64,000 nucleotides of DNA, from the NCBI GenBank assembly GCA_963691705.1, contig OY829538.1:79800781-79864780 (forward strand), given 5' to 3'. The position numbers were made by a program, and so were the translations under genes. The notes below the pieces were generated by a model that was not told where the DNA came from, ran no database searches, and saw nothing but the letters and a program-made list of their open reading frames with translations. Source of the stretch: Viola odorata. Taxonomy: Eukaryota; Streptophyta; Magnoliopsida; Malpighiales; Violaceae. How positions within the stretch are numbered: the stretch's first letter is position 1; each line of letters begins with the position of its first letter. This document shows positions 28,306-38,755 of the stretch, one piece after another.

Positions 28306-29371
28306 GACCATCCACAGCAGTGGGTGTCAAATTTAGGGTGTTATTCACTATTTCAGCTGCCACATCAGTTTAACACCCAATCAAATTTTCAAATAACACC
28401 CACTTCTCACAGCAATGTGTTTTTCAGGGTGTTATTCACTTTCTCTCCCTTCCACATCAGCTTTCCACTAACTTTCATTTCTTTTTCTTATTAACATTTA
28501 TAATTACTATAATAATTATTTTTTATACTATAATAAATAATAAATACTATATTTTTAATAAAAATTAATTAAATTTCATATTTTTTTTCATATTTCAAAA
28601 AATCTATACTTTTTTAATACAATAAATAATATAATATTTTTAAAAAATAACATACGATTTTATTTATCAATCAGTAAATCAAACATATAGAGATTATTGC
28701 AAACGAACAAGAAAATACACACTAAATATACCTAAAAATTAAAAATAATGGTATATTTTTTATAAAATTATTTTGAGTAATTATTATGAAAAAAAGCATT
28801 TAAAAAAGAAAAAAATGAAAAAAAATGTAAAAAACTCGAATTTTTTTTAGTGTTCAAATAATACAAACCTAGTCTCAATTTATAGATCTCAAAAAATTAA
28901 AAATAATGGTATATTTTTTATAAAATTATTTTGACTAATTATTATGAAAAAAAGCATTTAAAAAAGAAAAAAATGAAAAAAAATGTAAAAAACTCGAATT
29001 TTTTTTAGTGTCCAAATAATACAAACCTAGTCTCTATTTATAGATCTCAAAAAATTAAAAATAATGGTATATTTTTTATAAAAGTATTTTCAGTATTTAT
29101 TATGAAAAACCCCATTTAAAAATTGAGGGGAAAAAAATAAAGAAAGGATCTGGGGACGAATGGCAGCGCGCCACGTGCGCGCTGCAGGCTGTCAGTGACT
29201 GCCCTGCAGCGCGCGCGTGGCGCGCTGCCATTCGTCCAACTCAAAATTTTTTTTTTTTTAAAATAATGGCCTGACAGTGGCGTGCCTTTGTCCAAAGACA
29301 CTCTCAAAACCCATTGCTGTGGGTAAAAACACCCAAAAACCCACACCAATAACACATTGGTGTGGATGGTC
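28306..29371. mobile_element. PIF/Harbinger-like non-autonomous element 3, complete
   Basis: Begins GACCATCCACAGCAGTGGGT, ends TGTGGATGGTC, with TAA on both sides (28303-28305, 29372-29374). The interior holds about three tandem copies of a ~158-bp A/T-rich unit, each starting TTAAAAATAATGGTATATTT (near 28739, 28897 and 29055). A GC-rich palindrome (29154-29237) follows. It ends about 85 bp before the P450 start codon, so the P450 promoter is largely element-derived. Confidence 0.82.
29154..29237. repeat. GC-rich hairpin in Harbinger element 3
   Basis: The arms GGACGAATGGCAGCGCGCCA and TGGCGCGCTGCCATTCGTCC are exact inverses, and pairing continues inward through GCGCGCTGCAGG with few mismatches. 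It is homologous to the hairpins at 27672-27722 and 28067-28178. Confidence 0.88.
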
Positions 29372-29455
29372 TAAGGGACTTCATTCAGCACAATCCAAGA
29401 AACAAGTTGAACCAGAGAGACTTCACGTCCAAGATTCTTTCCATCCATTTTTATC

Positions 29456-30395
29456 ATGGAATTAGAATACCAATTCCCTACCTTCTCAATCTTTTCAGCC
29501 TTTCTTGTCATTGCATTCATGGTAATGAGGACGTGGGGCAGATCAAAACTCAACAAAAACAACTCAATCACACATCTATCACCACCGCCCGGACCAAAGA
29601 AGTTACCTCTAATTGGAAACATTCACCAGTTAGCCGGCGCTACACCACCACATCACGGCCTAAGAGACTTGGCAAAGAAATACGGACCGGTAATGCAGCT
29701 TCGACTCGGAGAAACCGAGATTGTTGTCCTTTCTTCTGCAGAAACTGCTCAACAAGTGTTGAGAACACATGACTTGATGTTTGCTCAAAGGCCTACTATG
29801 GTTGCAACTCAGCTCAGCAGTTACAACTTCACAGATCTTGTATTTGCACCACACGGAGAATATTGGAGACAGTTGCGGAAAATATTCACCTCAGAGCTCC
29901 TAAGCTCGGATCGCGTGCAATCCTTCAAATTTATCAGGGAAGACGAGGCGAGAACACTGGTCACATCCCTTTCTTCTTCCCAAGAAGCTGGAGAAACAGC
30001 AATCAACTTGACTAGGATGTTGTATTCTTTAACCTACAACATTACCTCAAGGTCAGTCTCCAGTACCACGATACCTAGCAGTAGTGAAGAAGCATTCGTA
30101 TCAACCGTCAAGGAGTATCTAACAGTGGTATCAGGGCTTACTCTTGCTGATCTATATCCTTCCGCGAAATTACTTCACGTAATTAGTGGGGTGTGGCCTA
30201 AGTTAAAGAGGTTGCATCTGGAGTTCGACAGGATCATGGAAAGCATCATCAAGGAGCATAGAGATCGGAGAAAGACTGGCACCAGCTCCAAGAATGAAGA
30301 TAAAGATCTTGTAGACATTCTTTTGAGTCTTGAGGAGCAGCAAAACCTGGAATTCCCCATATCCATTAGCAACATCAAAGCAAACATCCAGGTAA

Positions 30396-30445
<50 letters not shown>

Positions 30446-31110
30446 GCACGTAAGCAAACAATCGGTGCATCGATTGACAAAAATTGTGTTTCCAGGACCT
30501 AATCCTTGGTGGTACAGTCACACCGCGAACAACTGTAGAATGGGCAATGTCAGAGTTGATGAGAAACCCAAGAGTAATGGAAAAGACACAAGCTGAAGTG
30601 AGGCAGGTCTTTGGTAGAAGAGGGTACATCGATGAAGCAGACTTTCACCAATTAAGCTACCTAAAGTTAGTTATCAAAGAAACTCTAAGATTACACACTC
30701 CTATTCCCTTTCTAACAAGAGAAAGTAGATATCATTGCAAGATTAACGGTTACGATATACCTGCAAAATCCAAAGTCATAGTGAGCGCATGGGCCATCGC
30801 GAGGGATCCGAAATATTGGAACGAAGCTGATCAATTCTATCCGGAGAGATTCCTCGATAGCAAAATAGACTATAAGGGGACTGGTTTTGAATTCTTGCCA
30901 TTTGGTGCTGGACGACGGATGTGCCCAGCAATGTTGTTTGGTATGGGTACTGTTGAGCTTGCGCTAGCAAACTTGCTATACCATTTTAACTGGGAACTCC
31001 CAGCGGGGCTAAGGCCAGAAGATCTTGACATGAAAGAGACTTTTGGTGCTGTAACCAACAGGAAAAATGATCTACTATTAGTTCCCATTCCATACCTTAC
31101 CACCTGTTAA
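29456..31110 (+). CDS. Cytochrome P450, CYP71D-like
   Basis: Two exons, 29456-30391 and 30496-31110 (ATCCAG|GTAAGT, TTTCCAG|GACC), giving 516 residues. Residues 10-25 are an ER membrane anchor; the Pro hinge is PPPGPKKLPLIGN. The K helix ETLR, the PERF region FYPERF and the heme loop PFGAGRRMCPA are present, Cys being the heme ligand. The CYP71D family oxidises terpenoids and related specialised metabolites; the substrate cannot be read here. Two oddities: the I-helix motif, usually AGTDTS in this family, is GGTVTP, losing the acidic residue; and Gly two after the heme Cys is Ala. The intron holds a TA microsatellite (about 30399-30441). A Harbinger element forms the near promoter. Confidence 0.9.
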
Positions 31111-31291
31111 CTAAGTAAAACCTCTACTAAAATTCCACCACACCCTACTCGTTTGGTATCAGCAATAAAGCTGTATCTTTGTATTCCTCTCATGAACAAT
31201 TTTCAATTCAAATAAGCCTCTGATTCATTATCTTGATTATTTTTTCATAGACAGGAGAAAAAACAGGGCTAACCTTTTCCTCAGCCACACA

Positions 31292-31400
31292 GGATAAGTA
31301 GTTGTCATTCTGCATATAACAAATCACTTATAGATGTCCAAGTTTTGCACTGAAAGGTGTTCTGAAGTGCAGCTTCAGTGGCTGGCACTATTATGGTTTC
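31292..31400 (+). pseudogene. Glycolate oxidase intron 3/exon 4 remnant (first)
   Basis: GGATAAGTAGTTGTC starts a stretch matching GOX-A intron 3 from about 21783. It runs, with a gap, into exon 4: GCAGCTTCAGTGGCTGGCAC and TATTATGGTTT. Only the alanine-rich end of exon 4 survives. It sits directly behind the P450; the other remnant sits behind the truncated P450. Confidence 0.85.
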
Positions 31401-31410
31401 AATCAGTAAC

Positions 31411-31860
31411 ATATCAGCGTGGATGTGGTGGAAGTGGGGGAAGAGACACGATAGAGAAGCCATTGCTCTGTACTCCATCAAGTTCCTCCTCGTCGATTAT
31501 CTCCTCTATCAGACGACAATTCCACACCTCAACCTCTTCAATATTTTGGAGGCAATGTAACATCCCCAGGGAGAACAGGGTTTTAACTTTTAAGGTTACT
31601 ACAACTGTGGATGTGCAGAGTTTTCAGGTTTTGGAGAGGACAAGCTACCACAACTCCATCAGAAATAGCTTTCAAGTTATGTAGCTTCCGTAGAACCAAT
31701 CTCTCTAGGCTTGGAAATGAATCCTCATCTACCACAGTAATGTACTCCAACCCATTTCATGCAACTGGAAACATAACATTCCTCCGAAATAACCAAGTTT
31801 GATACACCTGACAGTTTTAGACAGAACATCAATGATTGAAATGTGCCAGAGAAAATGAAC
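31411..31860 (-). pseudogene. CC-NB-LRR resistance-gene fragment (LRR part)
   Basis: Read on the minus strand the segment gives LRR-like pieces of an RPS2/At4g27190-type resistance protein. In order they are [18 protein letters not shown], then [18 protein letters not shown], then, after a frame break, [20 protein letters not shown]. The last piece is the conserved motif before the usual LPPL block, and LPPLPPH is visible. Frame breaks and missing ends make it a relic. It is inverted relative to the neighbouring genes. An NB-ARC piece of the same family, opposite strand, is at 34607-34700. Confidence 0.75.
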
Positions 31861-32690
31861 GTAAATATAATTTTTTTATTGCATAAAAATGTTAATTTCA
31901 AACATATATCCCTCCCTCTTCAAAGAGAAATTGTCAACTTGACATTATTGTCATTCATATATTTTAAATTTAATGATTGATTTAACTCAAATTTTTTTTT
32001 TGTAAATTTAGTTCATTAAATTATTAATTTATAATTTAAGTTAATTAAAATTTCAACAAAATAACAATTTCTTACTTGGCGCATAAATAGTTAACAAAAA
32101 AAAAATAATACTAATTTTTAATGTAGGATAGAAAGGTGGATGGAGGATGAAATTAAAATCAATATTAACAATTAAAATTAATATGGGTTATTAGCACCAC
32201 TATCTTTTGAACTATACCATCATTCGGTAAATAGGTCATTTAATAATTTTTTTGTTGAATTCACTTTCCCTAATTATTTTTTCGTTGCAAAGAGGCCCAT
32301 TTGTTAAAATTTTCATTTAAAACTTTAACGGATTTACTTTGACGATATTTTTTATTTTATTTTATTCAAAATGGAAAAAATAGGAAAATACCTTTTTAAA
32401 ATTTAAAAAATAAAAAAAACACAAAAAGAATCAAGAATTAAAATTTAAAAGTTATAAAAAAATAAAAATATTTAAAAAATATGAAATTAAAAGCGATGCT
32501 TTTTTCCCCCTTTTTTCGAATATTTCGACGTTCTACTTTTTTATAAGAAAAACCAAAATAATAAAAGTATTTTGGCAAAAAAAATGCAAATCCGTGATTT
32601 CTGGTGTAGGGATGACATCTCCAATAAAAATTAGTCGTGTATTTCTTTTAAAAATGAAAAACTTTTTTATTTTTCTCTCTCCTTCATCTT
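31861..32690. other. Intergenic, no gene seen
   Basis: A/T-rich DNA with homopolymer runs between the NB-LRR relic and the leader of the ERF gene. A CT microsatellite (about 32698-32722) marks the likely start of the ERF 5' UTR. Confidence 0.45.
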
Positions 32691-33353
32691 CTTCATCTCC
32701 TCTCTCTCTCTCTCTCTCTCTCTGCAAATTCTTTACCAGAATAAAACAACCAAACTATACTCTCTTACCATCATCAATATCAACGCCATCATCCCACCAA
32801 CACCAATTCCACACCTTACTTCATAAGTAATTTAAATGCCCAAAGCTCCTTTAAATACCCTGAAACGTAGAATTGGCAGTGTTCTCTTTGACTACAAATC
32901 CGTTCAATCAATCTCGCTCAAGGGACAGTAAGATCCAGATCTCCTCCTATCTTATAATTCTAATCAATCAGGTAATTGGGTCTTCTTTTTTAGATTAATG
33001 TATATATCCATGTATATGTCTGTGGTTATGATCTATACACAGTTTCTTTTGATCAGATCATTTTAAGAACATTGATCATCTAAATCTGCGCTTCTTTATA
33101 ATCATATTTCGTCAGGTAATTGATTCTGAGAAAATGAACTGTGGTGTCTTGTCTTATATATGTATGCTTCATTATATACTCCAGTATGTAGCTTCTTTAG
33201 ATTTTATTATGAATTATGGTGTCTTGTCGGCTAATTAATTTTGTAATCATTTAAATAAAATTCAACTGCTCATGTTCAACCACAGCATATGAATTATATG
33301 GTTTTTTTTTAGTTGATTTTTCAGAAGTAGATAACGCAGAAGGAAACATTGCG

Positions 33354-34223
33354 ATGGATGATAGGAATGTTATGAGACATCTGCGGAATGATAATGACAT
33401 AAGCTGGGTGTGTCAATTTTGTGCCGATCCTTTTCCATGGGATGTTCTACCCGAAACAATCCGGCATCATTTGACTAGGATCTGTGAAAGCGCACCGGAG
33501 GATGTTAAAGAGGCAGCCCAAAGAAGGGAGGTTGAAGCGGCGGAATGTTCAAGATCAGTTAACTGGGAACCGACGAGAATTCTGGATGCAAGTGAAAATA
33601 ACTACAGCAACTTTGAGGCGGAAGCAGAAGTTTCAAGCGTTAAAATGACTCGAAAACGAAATTTTGAGCCCGAATCTAAATCACAATCTATTTCTCCTAC
33701 TGACCGAAAACGGGATCTGAAAATCTCTCTTCCTAATAGCAAAACAGGATGGATACAGTTTAACAAACCGAGCAGCCACCAGCCGGAGGTGGCGGTGGCG
33801 GAAGAGAAGAAACCGCAGCACTACAGAGGAGTTCGACGCAGGCAGGGGGGGAAGTACGCGGCGGAGATCCGCGTGTGCCTCGGTACGTTCGATACTGCGA
33901 TCGAAGCGGCGAAGGCCTACGATGGAGCTGCGTTTAAGCTCAGAGGAGCTAAAGCGATACTAAATTTCCCTCTGGAAGCTGGGAGGTGCGATGCACGCGC
34001 CAGCGAAGGAGGTGAGGAAAAACGAGGAAGAGATGTTGATGATGAGGTGATCGAAGATAGAGAAGTAGTAACGGAGAAGGAGATGCCGTTGACGCCGTCA
34101 AGTTGGGCCGCGCTATGGGACTTTGGTGGGTACGATGTGAAAGGAATTTTTGACGTGCCGCAATTGTCTCCGTTATCTCCTCCCCGTTCTCAATTAGGAT
34201 ATCCACAACTCATGGTCTTATGA
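33354..34223 (+). CDS. ERF transcription factor (group IX, ERF5/105-like) with degenerate AP2 domain
   Basis: A 289-residue protein. Residues about 157-204 form an AP2/ERF domain starting [18 protein letters not shown] and ending [15 protein letters not shown]. The usual PWGK is QGGK. The eight or nine residues between AEIR and the LGTFDTA helix (normally DPxxxGARVW) are missing, leaving V-C-LGTFDTA. Both DNA-contacting Trp and one Arg are therefore lost. The C-terminus keeps the group IX signature [15 protein letters not shown] and LSPLSPP. The N-terminus ([14 protein letters not shown]) is unusual for the family. A 5'-UTR intron is likely (donor ATCAG|GTAATT at 32971, acceptor TTTTTCAG at 33324). 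The frame is open and long, so it may be expressed, but DNA binding to GCC boxes is doubtful. Confidence 0.85.
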   Translation: MDDRNVMRHLRNDNDISWVCQFCADPFPWDVLPETIRHHLTRICESAPEDVKEAAQRREVEAAECSRSVNWEPTRILDASENNYSNFEAEAEVSSVKMTRKRNFEPESKSQSISPTDRKRDLKISLPNSKTGWIQFNKPSSHQPEVAVAEEKKPQHYRGVRRRQGGKYAAEIRVCLGTFDTAIEAAKAYDGAAFKLRGAKAILNFPLEAGRCDARASEGGEEKRGRDVDDEVIEDREVVTEKEMPLTPSSWAALWDFGGYDVKGIFDVPQLSPLSPPRSQLGYPQLMVL

Positions 34224-34606
34224 GCAGTGTGAAGTTTTTGATTCTGTTCGGTCATTTTAAGACAAGTTTTTTGGTTGTGAACCAATCTTGATGTCTTCTT
34301 TCGGGACCTGTGTTTTACACCTACTATGCTTTCCCTTTAAAACTATAGTAACTTTTGCCACTCTCACTATGAAATAAAAATTGTTGGGTTTGTTCATCCT
34401 CTTTTGGAAAAATCACAGACCCTAAATTTTGTCCAACAGAGTTCTGCAGCATAGTATTTGATGACTATTCTTCAGCTTCAGAGGAAATTATACTATACCC
34501 TTTTGCTCAATCCATTATTTTAGATCATTTATGGAATTACTTTGACGTGGATGAGGTGGGAATTCCAGTAGGAGGTAATGGATGCAATTTGTTTGTTACT
34601 ACCTGA

Positions 34607-34700
34607 TTGTCAAATGTATGTCTAGAAATGGGCTGCAGTCAGCAGAACATAGTTCGACTGCAGCGTCTTTCTGAGGAAGAAGCTTGGATTTTGTTCACCA
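34607..34700 (+). pseudogene. NB-ARC fragment of a CC-NB-LRR gene
   Basis: The frame SNVCLEMGC, QQNIVRLQRL and SEEEAWILFTK is the RNBS-B to RNBS-C stretch of plant NB-ARC domains (compare VCxxMGC followed by LSxxEAWxLF). No P-loop or GLPL is present. It lies directly against, and in frame with, the truncated P450, and has no ATG of its own. Confidence 0.78.
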
Positions 34701-35618
34701 AGGTTGATAAGATCATGGAAAGCATCATCAATGAGCATAAAGGTAGAAGGGCACGGTCAAAGACTTGTGCGAAGAGGCATGATGATAAAGATCTTGTAGA
34801 TATTCTTTTGAGTCTTCAGGAGCAGGAAAACCTGGAATTCCCCTTCACCACAAGCAACACCAAAGCAAACATCCACGTAAGTGTATACATATATTGCTTG
34901 ATAGTTTAGCCATAAACTCATGAGTTTACGAAAAGTTTATTCTACTAACACAGCCTGTGCATTAGACACAAATAATCAAGGATTGTGTTTTCAGGACCTA
35001 ATCCTTGCTGGTACCATCACACCGGTAACAACAATTGAATGGGTAATGTCAGAGTTGATGAGGCATCCAAAAGTAATGGAAAAGGCACAAGCTGAGGTAA
35101 AACAGGTCTTTGGTAGAAGGGGAGGGCTCATCGATGAAGCAGACATTCACCAACTACACTACATAAAGTTGGTTATCAAAGAAACTCTAAGATTACACAC
35201 TCCTCTTCCCTTACTATCTAGAGAAAGTAGAGGTCATTTCAAGATTAATGGCTACGATATACCTGCCAAATCGCTAGTCAGAGTGAACGTATGGGCTATT
35301 GCAAGGGATCCAATTTATTGGAATGAATCGGAAAGATTCTATCCAGAGAGATTCCTTGATAATGGAATAGACTATAAGGGAACTCATTTTGTATTCTTAC
35401 CATTTGGTGCTGGAAGAAGGATGTGTCCAGGAATGTTGTTCGGTATAGCTAATGTTCAGCTTCTGCTAGCAAACTTGCTCTACCATTTTAACTGGGAACT
35501 CCCAACAGGGCTCAGGCCAGAAAATCTTGACATGATGGAGAGTTTAGATGCTGTAGCCAACAAGAAAAATGATCTATTGTTAGTTCCCATTCCATATCTT
35601 ACCCCATCTGTTAATTAA
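34701..35618 (+). pseudogene. 5'-truncated CYP71D-like P450 fused to the NB-ARC fragment
   Basis: Similarity to the intact P450 begins at about KIMESII, its residue ~262, so the membrane anchor and the first half are gone. The intron is retained (CCAC|GTAAGT near 34876, acceptor TTTTCAG ending 34994). The second exon 34995-35618 is open for 207 residues, with ETLR, FYPERF and the canonical heme loop PFGAGRRMCPG. Its I-helix motif is AGTITP, again without the acidic residue. The 5' part is replaced by NB-ARC sequence. If transcribed it could only give a catalytically incomplete chimera. Confidence 0.85.
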
Positions 35619-36383
35619 CTAAAACCTCTACAAAAACCAGCAACCTACTTACTCGTTTGACAGATATAAGCAATATTAAAGTGTCTTGCTTACAAAGCTC
35701 TACCGAAATCCCACGACCTACTCGTGTGATAGATATCAGAAATATTAAAGTGTCTTGCTGATTCAATTTCTACCACATAGTGTTACTACTTGCTATCTGT
35801 GTTGTATCTATGTGTTCCTCTCATGAACAATTTTCAGTTCAAATCCATTTTCATTTTCAAAACAAAAGCTATGATACAATGCATATTCAGTTTCTTCTAC
35901 ATAGTGTTACTACTTGCTATAAAGCTGTATCTTTGTATTCCTCATGAATAAGTTTCAATTCAAATCCATTTTATTTAATTTTTTTAAAGAAGAAGCTAAG
36001 AGCCATAATGGAACTATTCCTGCTTCTTCTGGACTTATTAATGAAGAAAGAAATGTCGAATTTGGAAGCATTTGCCCTCATGTTAGGGTTTTGTAAGAGG
36101 CAAACCACCTCCATAAGCCACAGCAATTTAACAGCAATTTTATCCTAGAAAGAGTAAAAAGAAAACCAACAGCAGTTTGATTACCAGAGACTAAACCTAG
36201 GCAATGCTTGTTCATTAAAAAAATAAATCTAGAATCCAAGTATTGATGGAAGGCTAAGAAATGAGAGAACAGAAAACAACAAAAACGACTCTAATAAGAA
36301 TAAAAAAATCCCCTGATTATTTATCTTGATTATTTTTCATAGAACAAGAAAAAAGAGGCCTAACCTTTTCCTCAGCCACATAG

Positions 36384-36512
36384 GCTAAGTAGTTGTCCTT
36401 CTGTAAATAAAAAATCACTTATAGATGTCCAGGTTTAGCACTGAAAGATGTTCTGACCAGAACACGGTTCTGAATAGCAAGTGCAGCTTCAGCGGCTGGC
36501 TGTATTATGGTT
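36384..36512 (+). pseudogene. Glycolate oxidase intron 3/exon 4 remnant (second)
   Basis: GCTAAGTAGTTGTCCTTCTG begins a match to GOX intron 3, continuing through TTCTGACCAGAA into GCAGCTTCAGCGGCTGGC and TATTATGGTTT of exon 4. The flanks upstream (TTATCTTGATTATTTTTCAT, CTAACCTTTTCCTCAGCCAC) are shared with the first remnant, so the P450-GOX junction was duplicated as a unit. Confidence 0.85.
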
Positions 36513-37193
36513 TCAATCATTCATATGAGCGCCGATATTGCTCAACAGGCAAAACATTAGTACTTGTAACCACGTGTTATAAGATTGAGGAAAGTGCCAT
36601 TATCAGCAATGTCTTTAAAAATATACATAAATATAATGAAATTTTATATGCTTATAGAAAGTAAGGCAGGAATGAGGAGAAACTCCATCAATTCAAGCTT
36701 CAAAGTCCAAAAGATGGCAAAATTAATAATTAATTATTGCTTCGAGTGACATCAAGAATGCATGCACATCAATACCACATGGATTAAGCGTGGAAAGAAA
36801 CCATTTGATTTGGCATTCGGGAAAACAAACATGCACGGGAATCCTCCTCAACAGCGAAGGTGTGCCCATTCTCCCTTTTACTGTTTTCAGTAGAGTGTTT
36901 ATTTATATCATGAAATTTCTGGATATCTTATCGAAGCAAAGGAAAAGTATACTTGGGAGAGAATATGCTTGATAAGGGAACACTAATGTTACCTTTCAAC
37001 ATTCAGTCAATTGGTTGATAACTCAATCAGCCAGTAAATTCTAATGGTTTTGGAAGGAGTGATGGCTTGTGCAAATTCATTTGAAATCCATCAAGAAATT
37101 CCTAGGAAAGATAAAGCAGGTTTCACATCTGTTGTGATCCGCCTAACAACAGATTCTGAGATACTGGTGAAAAGCATCCATTGCTTCCATCTT
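36513..37193. other. Intergenic, no gene seen
   Basis: Unique-looking sequence without recognisable coding exons. Part may be 3' flank of the minus-strand POLLUX-like exon. Confidence 0.35.
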
Positions 37194-37386
37194 CTATTCA
37201 CTAGATGAAATGACAACAAAAACATCAACAACAGACCATTTCATTGGTTCTGACTTGTTCGATGCATTTGCAAGGCGATACCCGATTACGATTTCATTTC
37301 TCTGGCGCCCTCTAATCATCTCATAAAAACAAAGCTCTTCCTGGTCAAAGAGGTAAAATTCAGCTGGCTTGATACATCTCGTTTCC
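37194..37386 (-). pseudogene. Orphan last exon of a POLLUX/CASTOR-like ion channel
   Basis: After an acceptor CTTCTGGCAG (minus strand, ending 37387) the frame reads CIKPAEFYLFDQEELCFYEM, then RGRQRNEIVIGYRLAN, then KSEPMKWSVVDVFVVISS and stop. This resembles the C-terminal RCK-side end of plant POLLUX-like channels, where ELCFYE, RGRQRxEIVIGY and DVFVVI are conserved. A stretch corresponding to roughly AVINPPA between NA and KSE appears deleted. No pore or upstream exon lies within the next 2 kb, so it is a fragment. Family call from recalled motifs. Confidence 0.55.
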
Positions 37387-38630
37387 CTGCCAGAAGACAA
37401 GAAACATACTCGCAAAACTTAACGGTTTACCTAAGAATTTCACAGAATAAATTGATCCCTAATGAAAACTTCAGAAAAAGCTGCTGCAATTAGCCAATTA
37501 CCAAAAAGCTTTTCATTCTTTATTTTTTGTTCTCTCCAATCCTATTATTGACCAGCCAAACAACATGTGCCAAACAAATAAAATTGGGTTCAAGTAGAGA
37601 GAAGAACATTGTCAATTACTACATCACATCAGTTTTATTTATTCATTTATTTATTTTTAGTTCCCTGTTGCCAAATGTAAGAGTAGGAAAACCACTTTTG
37701 TTGAATCAGCCAAGAAATGTAGTTTATGCAAGTTGAAAATTCAAGTACATGTGAAAGATTGAATGTGATTACCAAATATGAATTTGAAACGATTAAACAA
37801 TCTACATGTACTATATAAAACCTGCAAGTAGCATAAAACTAAACCCAGAGAGGAGAATATACTATTAGTTACAGAAAAGAATCTATGAGAATTATAGGCA
37901 TTGATTTTACTACTGAATTCATATGCATAACTTTCTCATCCTTTGCCCGTATCATCTCGCTAAACTGTAGCCTTTACCCCCAAACTAACATACCCCATCA
38001 AAATTCAACTCTTAAAAAGGAAAAGAAAATGACAATAAGAAACCAATCAAGAAACAAATGCTGAAATCTCAAGATAAAATTTACCATCTTGTGTCATGCC
38101 ATATCGTTGATGGAATTAGAACTTCCCTCATCATTCTCTTCATGTTCCATAATCAACACATTACGGGTAAGCTCCTCAAATAATTTGCTTTGTTTTTCCA
38201 TATCTATGCATATAAACAACAAAGCAAAATGTAAACAAAAAGATCTTTTTCAGAAAATAAGACTTTTGGTTAAGATCTTTGTTAAAGAAGCAGAAAGATG
38301 CTAGAACATCTTTTGTTCATGCAAAATCACAGATTTTATACTACTTAATTCATCATTTTCTCATTAGAAAAATAATAAATAATTAAGGAGCTAATTAACT
38401 TGCAAATTTACATAACAGTGGCAAACACATGGAGCGAAAGTAGAATCACTTTGCCGCTCTAAGCACGATACTGGTATTAGTTAAGTTATATATGAAATTA
38501 AAATTAAACATACAGATTAAGTTGAGAAATTAGAGAGATTTGCCTTTAATCTAATAATTAACAATCCCTGTTCTCATTTCTCTCCCAATATTCTTTTTCT
38601 TTTTAAATCTACAAAAGATTGCACAAATTA
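37387..38630. other. Mostly unassigned sequence; possible small exon near 38083-38208
   Basis: On the minus strand a segment bounded by an acceptor-like TAG and a GTAAAT-type donor encodes MEKQSKLFEELTRNVLIM and a further acidic stretch to a stop. It matches nothing I know. The rest is non-coding in appearance. Confidence 0.3.
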
Positions 38631-38635
38631 TTATT

Positions 38636-38755
38636 TCATCTCCAGCCCCTATAATCCAAAACCCCACTTTTCAATCCTAAGAAATCATAACCAGAGCTGG
38701 TGCTGCTGCTGCTGCTACTGCTCCCAGTACTAAAACCACCACCATCGCTATCCAT
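38636..38755 (-). CDS. Small Ser-rich open frame, uncertain
   Basis: ATG at 38755 opens 39 codons: MDSDGGGFSTG, a run of Ser, SGYDFLGLKSGVL and a stop. A TTTTCTTGCAG acceptor lies just upstream. A G/A-rich stretch at 39289-39570 on the minus strand looks like a leader exon with a CA|GTAAGT donor. Whether these form one transcript with the POLLUX-like exon is unclear. Not a known family. Confidence 0.25.
   Translation of the reverse strand: MDSDGGGFSTGSSSSSSSTSSGYDFLGLKSGVLDYRGWR

Noticed and set aside
29456..30502. P450 ending at 30502 without splicing
   Set aside because: The frame merely reads through the TA repeat; a strong GTAAGT donor and TTTCCAG acceptor join it to the heme-binding exon.
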